From: UMGS1002 sp045586785
GTDB taxonomy: Bacteria; Bacillota; Clostridia; Oscillospirales; CAG-272
Assembly: GCA_045586785.1 (NCBI GenBank)
Contig: JAZNBA010000027.1
Coordinates: 1-10,530 of the forward strand
DNA length: 10,530 nt
Reading direction: 5' to 3'
Below the pieces are notes generated by a model. That model was not told the origin of the DNA. It saw nothing but the letters and a program-made list of their open reading frames with translations, and did no database searches. Shown in pieces: positions 1 to 7,159 of the stretch (position 1 is its first letter; every line of letters begins with the position of its first letter). The position numbers and the translations under genes were made by a program.

Positions 1-7
1 GACATGG

Positions 8-1372
8 CTACGATCCGACTTTCTCATCACTCTCTACCGTAGCAAAGGCGATGTTGCTCTCGATGGTGTCGCTGAACAGGAAGTTATCCTGTGGAACGTA
101 GGCAGCGTTTTCGCGCACGGTATGGATCGGAATATCGTTGACGTCGTGGCCGTCAAGGAACAGCGTTCCGTCGGGCACGTTGTAGGTCCGAAGTATCAGA
201 TCGACCAGAGTGGTCTTACCCGCACCAACGTTTCCGATAATACCTACGTTTTCGCCGGCGTTTATCTTTACCGAGATATCGGTAAGCGCGTCATATTCCG
301 CACCGGGGTAGCGGAATGTAAGATTTTTGAATTCTATGTTGCCTGCGATATCGGTGCAGTCAACCGCGTCCTCGCGGTCACGGACGGTTATCTCTTGGTC
401 CAGCAGATTGCTGATTCGTTCAAGCGAGGCACGTCCGCGGGAGGTCATATCTATAAGCTCGCTGACTGCCATAATGGGCCATACCGTTGCGGTGAAATAG
501 CCTATGAACTCAACAAGCTGACCTGCGTTGAATACGTCACTGTAAACCAAGTATCCTCCGTAGCCCAGTATTACGCATACGACAGACTCAACGAACAGCG
601 TGACCGAAATGTTGAGCTTGACCGAAAGCTTGGTATAATCTACGTTTGTTATTTCATTGTTGCGGTTGAGCTTGCGGAAACGCATCAGCTCGACACCTTC
701 CTTGACAAATGCCTTTATTACCGCAATTCCGGCAAAGCTTTCCTGCGCGAAATCGGAGAGCGCAGAGAATGCTTCCTGACGCTGATCCCATTTTTTCTCT
801 ATGTACTTTCCTACGATAAGTCCCCCGCTGAGCAGAAATGTCATGGGGATAAGAGAAAACAAGGTAAGCAGCGGATTCATACGAAACATTTTGTAGATTG
901 CGAGGATGCCGAGAAACATGGCGTCGCCCAGCATTAGTATGCCCATTCCGAAGCAGTCCTGAACTGTTTCAAGGTCGTTGGTGAACAGCGACATAAGCGA
1001 ACCGACCTTATTGGCGTGATAATATTGCTGAGAAAGATCCTTGCAGTGATCAAACATTTTTCCGCGCAGGTCTACTTCAACGCGGATGCCAGCGCCGAAA
1101 AAGCAAATACGCCACAAAAAGCGTCCGATCACCATTCCAACTACAATAAATATCATCGGCAGGCAGATGTGGTCCAGCAGGAATGTCATGTCAAATTTGA
1201 CTAACTCGCCCTTGTGCATAACTTGTCCGTCGTTTATTCCGTTTATGACCAACTGATAAAGTCCCGGCACCAGCAATTGAATATAGTCTACCAATACAAG
1301 TGACAGAATGCCGAGCAAAAGATGCGGCATATATTTAATATAATATTTGTTTATGTGCTTTCCGAAAAGCAT
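8..1372 (-). CDS. ABC exporter half-transporter (TMD-NBD), 3' end truncated by an apparent frameshift
   Basis: This is an ATP-driven exporter subunit of the LmrA/MsbA-like class, acting in the cytoplasmic membrane as a homo- or heterodimer; the substrate is unknown. Residues 1 to about 310 form the membrane domain with hydrophobic helices (for example about 16-37 and 70-90). The ATPase domain begins near residue 340. Walker A is GNVGAGKT (380-387) and the Q-loop is VPQD (Q428). The reading frame stops at residue 454 in DEKVGS, before the ABC signature, Walker B and the His switch, whereas complete relatives have about 570-600 residues. From base 17 to base 1 another minus-strand frame reads RIVAMS, which continues the family pattern, so one base seems lost (or two gained) near bases 15-20. 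The start is supported by AAGGAG 11 nt upstream, and a promoter lies at 1418-1446. Whether this is a real mutation or an assembly error cannot be decided here. Confidence 0.85.
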   Translation of the reverse strand: MLFGKHINKYYIKYMPHLLLGILSLVLVDYIQLLVPGLYQLVINGINDGQVMHKGELVKFDMTFLLDHICLPMIFIVVGMVIGRFLWRICFFGAGIRVEVDLRGKMFDHCKDLSQQYYHANKVGSLMSLFTNDLETVQDCFGMGILMLGDAMFLGILAIYKMFRMNPLLTLFSLIPMTFLLSGGLIVGKYIEKKWDQRQEAFSALSDFAQESFAGIAVIKAFVKEGVELMRFRKLNRNNEITNVDYTKLSVKLNISVTLFVESVVCVILGYGGYLVYSDVFNAGQLVEFIGYFTATVWPIMAVSELIDMTSRGRASLERISNLLDQEITVRDREDAVDCTDIAGNIEFKNLTFRYPGAEYDALTDISVKINAGENVGIIGNVGAGKTTLVDLILRTYNVPDGTLFLDGHDVNDIPIHTVRENAAYVPQDNFLFSDTIESNIAFATVESDEKVGS

Positions 1373-1417
1373 ATATTTAAGATCTCCTTATCTGTTGCGT
1401 GTGACAAGATTTTAATA

Positions 1418-1446
1418 ATTATAGCATGGTCGCCTACGTTGCGCAA
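1418..1446 (-). promoter_or_regulatory. Sigma-A type promoter for the ABC exporter
   Basis: Read on the minus strand there is a -35 TTGCGC (1441-1446), a 17-nt spacer and a perfect -10 TATAAT (1418-1423). The predicted transcript starts near 1411, leaving a leader of about 40 nt before the SD and ATG at 1372. The ABC gene therefore probably does not depend on the lipoprotein gene upstream. Confidence 0.65.
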
Positions 1447-1454
1447 GCGACCAT
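1426..1454. repeat. 8-bp perfect inverted repeat over the ABC promoter
   Basis: ATGGTCGC (1426-1433) and GCGACCAT (1447-1454) form a perfect stem around a 13-nt loop, and the loop contains the palindrome TTGCGCAA (1439-1446). The left arm lies in the promoter spacer, the -35 lies in the loop and the right arm sits just upstream of it. It also lies 8 nt after the stop codon of the minus-strand lipoprotein. It could be a repressor operator or a weak terminator; there is no U-tract on the minus strand, which favours the operator reading slightly. Confidence 0.45.
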
Positions 1455-1462
1455 TGGTTTAG

Positions 1463-2809
1463 TTATGCGGCATCGGGCTGCTGATAAATGATGCAGAAGT
1501 CTATGCGGTGTAATATTTCGCTGCCGCTATGGTTGAAGGCTATGTAATAGGTGTCATTTACCCAGAACATACTTTCGGATTCCATATCAATGGGGACTGT
1601 TATAACGGTAGCGTAGTTTCCGTCCCAATCGTAGACCTGCAGGATATTATCATTTTTGCCGCTCATGGGGAAGTAGATATAATCTTCGTCCGAGCCCATG
1701 CCCTGTGCGGTATAGCCGGTACCTGTGATGCGCGAGTAAGACTTTACGTGCTTGAGTTCTGCGGTCATCATATGAAGTGTGGAGCCACCCTGACTTATTG
1801 CGTAGCTTCCGCGACCGACGCTGTAGGTTATGGCACCCGATCCGTGGGTGATATTTACGTCTTTAATGAAGGTGAGGGTATCGGGGTCAACTATGGTAAG
1901 TATTTTGCCTTCGCTCTGACCGTGTGCTACCACGAGCTGATTTTGGGCGGTATCAAATGTCATGTCATTGGCGTGGCCTAAATCAAGAACATCACTTTTC
2001 GCAACAAACGTGCCGTCATCAAGGCGATATTTACAGATAACGGAACCCGTATCGTTTGAATTGCGAAGCGCGAAGTAGGCGTACGTGCCGTCGCTTGCCG
2101 CGCCCTGACCGATCTTGTACTGATCCACACCCTTGCAGGTTATAACGCGCTCATCTGTGCTTGTGATGGCATAATTGCCCTTTATCATTTCGGGCAGGGT
2201 CATTTTTGCGCCGCGTGTGACGGTGAAGCAGTCCTCCTCGCCGATCACCAGCTTGCCTTCGGAGCACAGCGATGTGTTTTTGAGTATGCGTTCAACAAAG
2301 TCGAACAGTGCGAGCACTGTCATATTATCGTCCGTGCCGATTATGACCAGCTTGTTGTTTTTGATGGCAACGGCATAACTGTTTTCGGCAAGAGAGTTCA
2401 GCACCTCTATACTCTCGGCGCGGTTGGTGTGACCGATAAGAATTTCGGCGTTGTCATTCTGTACCGATTCAGGCTCACCGCGCTCCCAGTCGGTGTTAAG
2501 CATAAACGTGCCGCCGGTATATTCCGAAATTGTTTTAAACATATTTGTTACGGATTTTGTAATTGCATCCGATGAATCGTCACTTCGTATAAGCTTGAAA
2601 TCGCTTTTTTTGCCGTCAAGCAGTGTGAGGCTGACAGGGGCGGGCACTGTTGTCTCGAGTGCCTCGGTCGTTGTGTCCTGAACGATTGCGGCGGTGGTAG
2701 TGTCCGCAACTGAATCCTGCACATCGTCGGCAGGACCCGAGCAAGAGGTCAGCATTACGGGAAGCAACATAAATGTAGCTGCCGTTGTGCACAATATACG
2801 TTTTAACAT
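1463..2809 (-). CDS. Lipoprotein with alpha/beta N-domain and beta-propeller-like C-domain, function unknown
   Basis: This is a membrane-anchored surface lipoprotein. A short signal peptide (1-22) ends in the lipobox LTSC, with C23 as the lipidated residue, followed by a low-complexity Thr/Asp/Val linker to about residue 58. Residues 59-190 look like the small alpha/beta domain found in front of some glycoside hydrolases and related secreted proteins: ILIGHTNR (123-130), then VIIGTDDNMTVLALFDFVER (155-174). From about 205 to the end, repeated beta-strand blades such as GQGAASDGTYAYFAL and YIYFPMSGK suggest a beta-propeller-like sensor or binding domain. No catalytic motif is seen. The start is supported by AGAAGGA 9 nt upstream and a good promoter at 2844-2872. 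It is transcribed divergently from another propeller-like lipoprotein, so the two may be co-regulated. The domain assignment is by eye. Confidence 0.85.
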   Translation of the reverse strand: MLKRILCTTAATFMLLPVMLTSCSGPADDVQDSVADTTTAAIVQDTTTEALETTVPAPVSLTLLDGKKSDFKLIRSDDSSDAITKSVTNMFKTISEYTGGTFMLNTDWERGEPESVQNDNAEILIGHTNRAESIEVLNSLAENSYAVAIKNNKLVIIGTDDNMTVLALFDFVERILKNTSLCSEGKLVIGEEDCFTVTRGAKMTLPEMIKGNYAITSTDERVITCKGVDQYKIGQGAASDGTYAYFALRNSNDTGSVICKYRLDDGTFVAKSDVLDLGHANDMTFDTAQNQLVVAHGQSEGKILTIVDPDTLTFIKDVNITHGSGAITYSVGRGSYAISQGGSTLHMMTAELKHVKSYSRITGTGYTAQGMGSDEDYIYFPMSGKNDNILQVYDWDGNYATVITVPIDMESESMFWVNDTYYIAFNHSGSEILHRIDFCIIYQQPDAA

Positions 2810-2843
2810 GGTAGTTAATCCTTCTTAAATATTAATTCATTGT

Positions 2844-2872
2844 ATTGTATCATATAATATAGGAAGTGTCAA
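2844..2872 (-). promoter_or_regulatory. Strong sigma-A promoter for the minus-strand lipoprotein
   Basis: On the minus strand there is a consensus -35 TTGACA (2867-2872), a 17-nt spacer and a -10 TACAAT (2844-2849). The predicted start near 2837 gives a leader of about 28 nt before the ATG at 2809, with the SD in between. This is the best-matching promoter in the window. Confidence 0.8.
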
Positions 2873-2903
2873 TAAACTTTAGTAATAAAAAAACAATTAC
2901 CTC

Positions 2904-2933
2904 TTGTCATAGTTAGCAAATGTGTGTTATAAT
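2904..2933 (+). promoter_or_regulatory. Extended -10 promoter for the plus-strand lipoprotein unit
   Basis: The -35 is TTGTCA (2904-2909), followed by an 18-nt spacer and the -10 TATAAT (2928-2933). A TG at 2925-2926 makes it an extended -10 (TGnTATAAT). Its -35 is about 31 bp from the -35 of the divergent promoter, so a regulator bound between them could act on both. It may also serve the acyltransferase and permease genes downstream. Confidence 0.75.
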
Positions 2934-2950
2934 TAGCACATAAACACATT
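2913..2950. repeat. Direct and inverted repeats around the -10, possible operator
   Basis: TTAGCA occurs at 2913-2918 and again at 2933-2938, in the same orientation and exactly 20 bp apart, close to two helical turns. An inverted repeat AATGTGT (2919-2925) / ACACATT (2944-2950) encloses the -10 and the predicted start site. Such placement is typical of a regulator site, but the short lengths allow chance. Confidence 0.35.
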
Positions 2951-2961
2951 CGGAGGTTTTT

Positions 2962-4155
2962 ATGAAAAAAATAATTCCGGCAATGCTTATTGCGCTGGTG
3001 GCTATGCTTGTGCTTGCATCGTGTGATTCGAGCAGCGGTATGCCGCAGGACACCACAACTCAGACTGTAAATAATGATACTCAAGCTGTTGATACAACTG
3101 TCGGTGCGGCAGACGATACGGATGGTACTGCCGAGGTAACGACAGCCGAGCCCGAGCCGCTTCCCGATTTCGTGCTTACACAGGAGAGTGTTGTTGACAC
3201 AAATTCATATAAAGAATATAAGGATTTCAATAATCTGGCACAAACGAGCTATCTTGTGCCGGGTCTTAACCAGAAGATAGTTCCCCAGGGAATGGATATT
3301 TGGGCAGCAAAGAACTGGTTGATGATATCCGGTTACTTTTCGGAAGCCTCCGTGTCGGATTGCTCAATGTTAGTTGCGATCGATATGGCAACGGGTGAGC
3401 TGGCTGCTGAATACAAGATCAAGAATCAGGACGGCTCCAACCATACCGGTCACGCAGGCGGTGTTGCTGTAACTCCCAAGAATTTGTTTATTTCAACAGG
3501 CTCACAGCTGCTTCGTATACCGCTGTCGGATATTGAAAAGGCGGGCAGACAAGGAGACTTGCGGATAGTTGACGCTGTCAACGTGCCTGCGCGTGCGTCG
3601 TTCTGTAACTATTCTGGCGGCTATCTTTGGGTAGGCGATTTTTATTACGGAACGTCGTATCCTACCGACGAATACCGCCATATGAAAAACCGAGAGGGTA
3701 AGACTTACTACGCGTGGAGTGTGGGCTATAAGCTGGACAGCAGTGCGGATAATGAGTTTTCAAGCTCCAAGTGGAAAGAGGGCATGGACTATGCCACTCC
3801 CGATATTATACTGTCCATTGATCAGAAGATACAAGGATTTGCGGTGGTATCGGACAAGTATATAGCACTCAGTCAGTCGTACGGAAGAACAAACGATTCC
3901 AAGATAATGCTGTACGAAAACGTAATCGGTACAGCCCCGCACAGCCGCGCCGTGCTTAACGGCAAGCAAGTACCCGTATTTTTCCTTGACGGCAAGATAA
4001 ACCGTGAATTTTACGACGCGCCTCCCATGTCCGAGGGACTTGCTGCGCGGGACGGCAAGCTGTATATATTGTTTGAATCCGGTGCTGAGAAATACCACCT
4101 TGGCGGCGGTAAGAATCCTACGGACAGAGTCTGGGAAATGACAATGCCCGAGTGA
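2962..4155 (+). CDS. Lipoprotein with beta-propeller-like domain, function unknown
   Basis: This is a predicted surface lipoprotein. The signal peptide runs to LASC with lipidated C21, followed by a low-complexity Thr/Asp/Ala/Glu linker to about residue 70. The remaining 325 residues contain blade-like segments such as VAIDMATGELAAEYKI, GHAGGVAVTPKNLFISTGS, YLWVGDFYYG and AARDGKLYILFESGAEKY. They recall secreted propeller-type proteins that begin with a PQG(M/L) motif (here VPQGMDIW) and contain HAGGVAV. No enzyme signature is visible. GGAGG lies 5 nt before the ATG. The gene follows an extended -10 promoter and is 96 bp from the acyltransferase gene. Its architecture parallels the divergent lipoprotein, but I see no strong sequence identity between the two. 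Confidence 0.85.
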   Translation: MKKIIPAMLIALVAMLVLASCDSSSGMPQDTTTQTVNNDTQAVDTTVGAADDTDGTAEVTTAEPEPLPDFVLTQESVVDTNSYKEYKDFNNLAQTSYLVPGLNQKIVPQGMDIWAAKNWLMISGYFSEASVSDCSMLVAIDMATGELAAEYKIKNQDGSNHTGHAGGVAVTPKNLFISTGSQLLRIPLSDIEKAGRQGDLRIVDAVNVPARASFCNYSGGYLWVGDFYYGTSYPTDEYRHMKNREGKTYYAWSVGYKLDSSADNEFSSSKWKEGMDYATPDIILSIDQKIQGFAVVSDKYIALSQSYGRTNDSKIMLYENVIGTAPHSRAVLNGKQVPVFFLDGKINREFYDAPPMSEGLAARDGKLYILFESGAEKYHLGGGKNPTDRVWEMTMPE

Positions 4156-4251
4156 TGAAAATCTGAAAAATAGATTAAACTATTCATAACGGTGCTTTAA
4201 ATAAATTTGCATCATTGACATTTAGTAAAAGCATCAAAGGATTTTTTTTGG

Positions 4252-5553
4252 ATGATGAAAAAAGACTTAAAAACAAAACTGATCAGCAGAAAGGTCAAAA
4301 AGCCCGATCCATTCCTGAGTTCACTTGTAATGTGGGGGTTGGGGATTGTCAACAAGCTGTATAAGGTCAATTTCAGCTATGATTATGATGCGTCCTGCAT
4401 TAAAGATCAGCCGACGATACTGCTTTCATCCCATGCTTCAAGACTGGAATTTATTTATACGGTCTACGGCTTCAAGCGCCGGGATATCAATATAGTCTGC
4501 GGACATCAGAATATACTTCAAAAGGGTATTTATCATATATTGCTCAGGCTGGGCGTAATATCAAAGTATTTATACCAGCCCGACATTGCCTGTGTAAAAA
4601 ATATGCTAAGAGTTCTCAAGCGTAACGGCGCTATCGGACTTTTTCCCGAGGGTATTCAGTCAACCGGTGGTAGTACACATCCCATAAATCCCGCAACCGC
4701 GCAATTCATCAAGCGCAGCAAGGCAAATATCGTGGTGTGTACCACCAATGGCGCCTATCTTGCCACCAACAGATATTCCTCTGATCGCAAAAAAGGGTAT
4801 ATAGGTGTCAGCTACAGCCTGCTTTTTACTCCCGGGATGCTTGAACAGCTCAGCGAGGAGCAGATCTACAAGCTGATCATGGAAAAGATCAGCTATAACG
4901 ATTTTGCCTACAATAAGGTGGCGCGCAATAAATACGTCGGCAAAAAGCCCAATGCGTACGGGATAGATAAAATACTTTATAAATGCCCCGACTGCAAGCA
5001 AGAGTATACCCTGTGTGTGGAGAACGATACCGTAGTATGCAAAAATTGCGGCTTGCGAATACGGGTAAATGAATATTACGATTTGGTTGATATCAATGGC
5101 GAATTGCTTCCGTTCGATATAGACGAGTGGTATAAATGGCAGCGCAGATGCGTTGCTCAGCAGATCAAGGATGACGGCTTCAAGCTGACCATGAATGCGA
5201 GTCTGTGCACTCTCCGCTTGGACAAATTGAGAAAACCGCCCAAGGACAGAGCTCTTTTATCCGTGGGTACGGTAAGTCTGACGAATCGCGGACTTTGCTT
5301 TGAGGGGACACTTGACGGTCAAAAAGCCGACTTTGATTTCAGCGCGAGAGAAATATATTCACTTACCTTTTCGACAAAGGGATATTTGGAATTTTATCAC
5401 AACAACGATTATTTTATGATAATTCCCGACCAAAAAGATAAATGCCTTATCAAATGGACTCTGGCGGCAGAGGAGATACACAATCTTTACGATGAAAAAT
5501 GGAGAGCTGTCTGCGCGGATGTTTACGATTACGGCAAAGGAGACATATTATGA
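4252..5553 (+). CDS. PlsC-like acyltransferase with zinc ribbon and GRAM/PH-like C-terminal domain
   Basis: This is probably a membrane-associated lysophospholipid or other glycerolipid acyltransferase. The N-terminal 200 residues carry LPLAT motifs: SHASRLEF has His61 and Glu66 in an HX4E arrangement instead of the usual HX4D, and FPEGIQSTGG (131-140) matches the acceptor-binding FPEG block. A zinc ribbon follows: C245-x2-C248-x14-C263-x2-C266. Residues about 338-413 (GTVSLTNRGLCFEG onward, ending near KWTLAAEEIHNLY) have the strand pattern of a bacterial GRAM/PH-like membrane-binding domain; this last call is inference. A single PlsC is usually about 200-260 residues, so this is a multidomain form. 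The SD AAAGGA (4236-4241) is followed by a T8 run; ATG occurs twice (4252 and 4255), and the first is taken at 10 nt spacing. Its stop codon overlaps the permease start, so the two proteins are likely made together. Confidence 0.85.
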   Translation: MMKKDLKTKLISRKVKKPDPFLSSLVMWGLGIVNKLYKVNFSYDYDASCIKDQPTILLSSHASRLEFIYTVYGFKRRDINIVCGHQNILQKGIYHILLRLGVISKYLYQPDIACVKNMLRVLKRNGAIGLFPEGIQSTGGSTHPINPATAQFIKRSKANIVVCTTNGAYLATNRYSSDRKKGYIGVSYSLLFTPGMLEQLSEEQIYKLIMEKISYNDFAYNKVARNKYVGKKPNAYGIDKILYKCPDCKQEYTLCVENDTVVCKNCGLRIRVNEYYDLVDINGELLPFDIDEWYKWQRRCVAQQIKDDGFKLTMNASLCTLRLDKLRKPPKDRALLSVGTVSLTNRGLCFEGTLDGQKADFDFSAREIYSLTFSTKGYLEFYHNNDYFMIIPDQKDKCLIKWTLAAEEIHNLYDEKWRAVCADVYDYGKGDIL

Positions 5554-7031
5554 ATAATTCAAAAGAAATTGATGTAAAAGTAAAATTCGGACTTAAAAGC
5601 TTTATCACTGTCGTTGCGATATTGCTGGTAGTTTTGATCGCCGTTGGAGTTCTCAGCTTTGTAATTCCTGCGGGACGGTACACTATCTATACCACCGATG
5701 AGTCCAAGGCTGATCAACCGTTTTATCGGTATACTACCGATGAGGAGCTGAACAAGCAGATCGTGGTGGACTCCTACCGCCAGCTGAGCAGGGAGGAAAA
5801 CACATCCCGTCTTCCCGTATACCGTTGGCTGACATCGCCGATCGAGGCTATAATTTTTGGAAGCAACAGCGCAAATATACTAATGATCATTGCGCTCTTA
5901 CTGGTGCTTGGCGGTACTTTTAAGGTGCTGGAGGAAAGCGGAGGACTTGTTTCGCTTGTAAGAGTGATCATGGTCAAGCTTCATTCAAAGCGCTTTGCTT
6001 CAATTTGGGCTATTACGGCGGTTATTATGATACTGTCGGCTGTGTTTGGTCTGCAGGAGCAGCTGCTCATTTTATATCCCGTATTTGCTATGCTTTGCAT
6101 AGCGCTTAATTGGTCGAGATTTACGGCTATTTCGTTTGTTCTGATAGCTTCGGGTGTTGGTTTTACCACGGCGATCACAAATCCTTTGACAATAGGAACG
6201 GCGTCGCTGGCTGCGGGAGTGAGCATTACCGATGGTATGTGGTACAGATGCATTATTTTTTGTGTAATGTATGTGGTTACGTCAATGTTTTTGGTGTATT
6301 TAGCTAAGCGCGACGAAAAACAGGCGGTAGAAAAGTTTGACGTTCAAGGCTTTGTGATGGTATCCGAGCAAGAGCATACCGAGGACGTCCGCAAGTCAAA
6401 AATGATTATTGCGCTGTTTTCTATTGCGCTTTTGTCGGTTATCATAACGACATCGATAAGCGCGCTCAGATCCCTTGCGATGGTATTTATGGCTGTTGCA
6501 TTTATCGTAGGTACGGTTATTATCGGTAAGCTCTTATTGGGCTCGTATAAGCGTCTTGGCAAGAGCTTTATAATGGGAGTCAAGGATGTTCTTCCCTCCA
6601 TCGTAATAATTCTAATCGCTTTCGGTATTACCTACATAGCGCAGCAGGGCAATATATTGCATACGATATTCTATTATTTCTACAATACCGTAACAAATAT
6701 GTCGCCTTATCTTGCGGTAATTATTTTGTATGCGTTCGTGCTCATTATTGAGTTTTTCATCCCCAGCGCGTCCGCAAAAGCCGTTCTTATCATACCCATG
6801 CTTACTTTAGCACCGATAGAGGGTGTCAGCAAGACAGTTATCATACTGACGTATTTGTTTGCCGACGGATATACCAACGTTCTGTACCCAACCTGCGGCA
6901 CGCTGCTGGTAGGTCTTGGACTTGCCAATGTAAGCTTTACGGAGTGGTTCAAGAAAACCATAGTGTTCCAGCTTTGCTTGCTCTGTATATCGATCGGATT
7001 CTTAATGCTTGCGGTGTTTATAGGGTTGTAA
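5550..7031 (+). CDS. YfcC-family (C4-dicarboxylate carrier-like) permease
   Basis: This is a 493-aa integral membrane transporter of the YfcC / DcuC-like superfamily. The substrate is not determined; relatives are linked to dicarboxylates, amino acids or peptides. Diagnostic stretches are FVIPAGRY after the first helix (37-44), GFTTAITNPLTIG in the first re-entrant region (204-216), FFIPSASAKAVLIIPML in the second half (402-418), and DGYTNVLYPTCGTLLVGLGL (439-458), an arrangement of two inverted halves with about 12 hydrophobic segments. A hydrophilic loop lies at about 251-283. The start at 5550 is chosen over the upstream in-frame ATG at 5499 because AAAGGAG (5536-5542) is spaced 7 nt before it and it forms an ATGA overlap with the acyltransferase stop. 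The extra 17 residues from 5499 would lack an SD and lie inside the acyltransferase gene. Length fits the family. No clear terminator follows. Confidence 0.92.
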   Translation: MNNSKEIDVKVKFGLKSFITVVAILLVVLIAVGVLSFVIPAGRYTIYTTDESKADQPFYRYTTDEELNKQIVVDSYRQLSREENTSRLPVYRWLTSPIEAIIFGSNSANILMIIALLLVLGGTFKVLEESGGLVSLVRVIMVKLHSKRFASIWAITAVIMILSAVFGLQEQLLILYPVFAMLCIALNWSRFTAISFVLIASGVGFTTAITNPLTIGTASLAAGVSITDGMWYRCIIFCVMYVVTSMFLVYLAKRDEKQAVEKFDVQGFVMVSEQEHTEDVRKSKMIIALFSIALLSVIITTSISALRSLAMVFMAVAFIVGTVIIGKLLLGSYKRLGKSFIMGVKDVLPSIVIILIAFGITYIAQQGNILHTIFYYFYNTVTNMSPYLAVIILYAFVLIIEFFIPSASAKAVLIIPMLTLAPIEGVSKTVIILTYLFADGYTNVLYPTCGTLLVGLGLANVSFTEWFKKTIVFQLCLLCISIGFLMLAVFIGL

Positions 7032-7159
7032 TTTAAAAGGTCAATATAAGTTGGAATTTTTGCCGTATTTGGTGGTGCTGTACTTTGTTTTTCTTACGAA
7101 TTTATATGTTACTCAAGCAAATAAAAAATATAATAATTTAAAAAATATGAGGATGCGAT
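7032..7159 (+). promoter_or_regulatory. Intergenic region with weak promoter for the Asp-box lipoprotein
   Basis: This 128-bp AT-rich gap contains TATAAT at 7129-7134, about 26 bp before the ATG at 7160. I find no acceptable -35 hexamer 16-18 nt upstream and no hairpin with a U-tract ending the permease gene. The lipoprotein may therefore start from a weak or activated promoter or be reached by read-through. Confidence 0.3.

Noticed and set aside
122..937. Long plus-strand open frame of 271 codons
   Set aside because: It is antisense to the ABC exporter, whose membrane helices and Walker A are clear; the plus-strand translation shows no domain and no SD.
1529..1981. Plus-strand open frame of 150 codons
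   Set aside because: Shadow of the minus-strand lipoprotein with propeller-like segments.
4200..4251. Promoter with TTGACA at 4215-4220 for the acyltransferase
   Set aside because: A perfect -35 hexamer is present, but no -10-like hexamer lies 16-18 nt downstream; that position is the SD AAAGGA.
5499..5549. Upstream in-frame start for the permease
   Set aside because: It has no Shine-Dalgarno site, lies inside the acyltransferase gene and adds a Cys/Arg-rich stretch not expected before the first helix; the 5550 start has a perfect SD.
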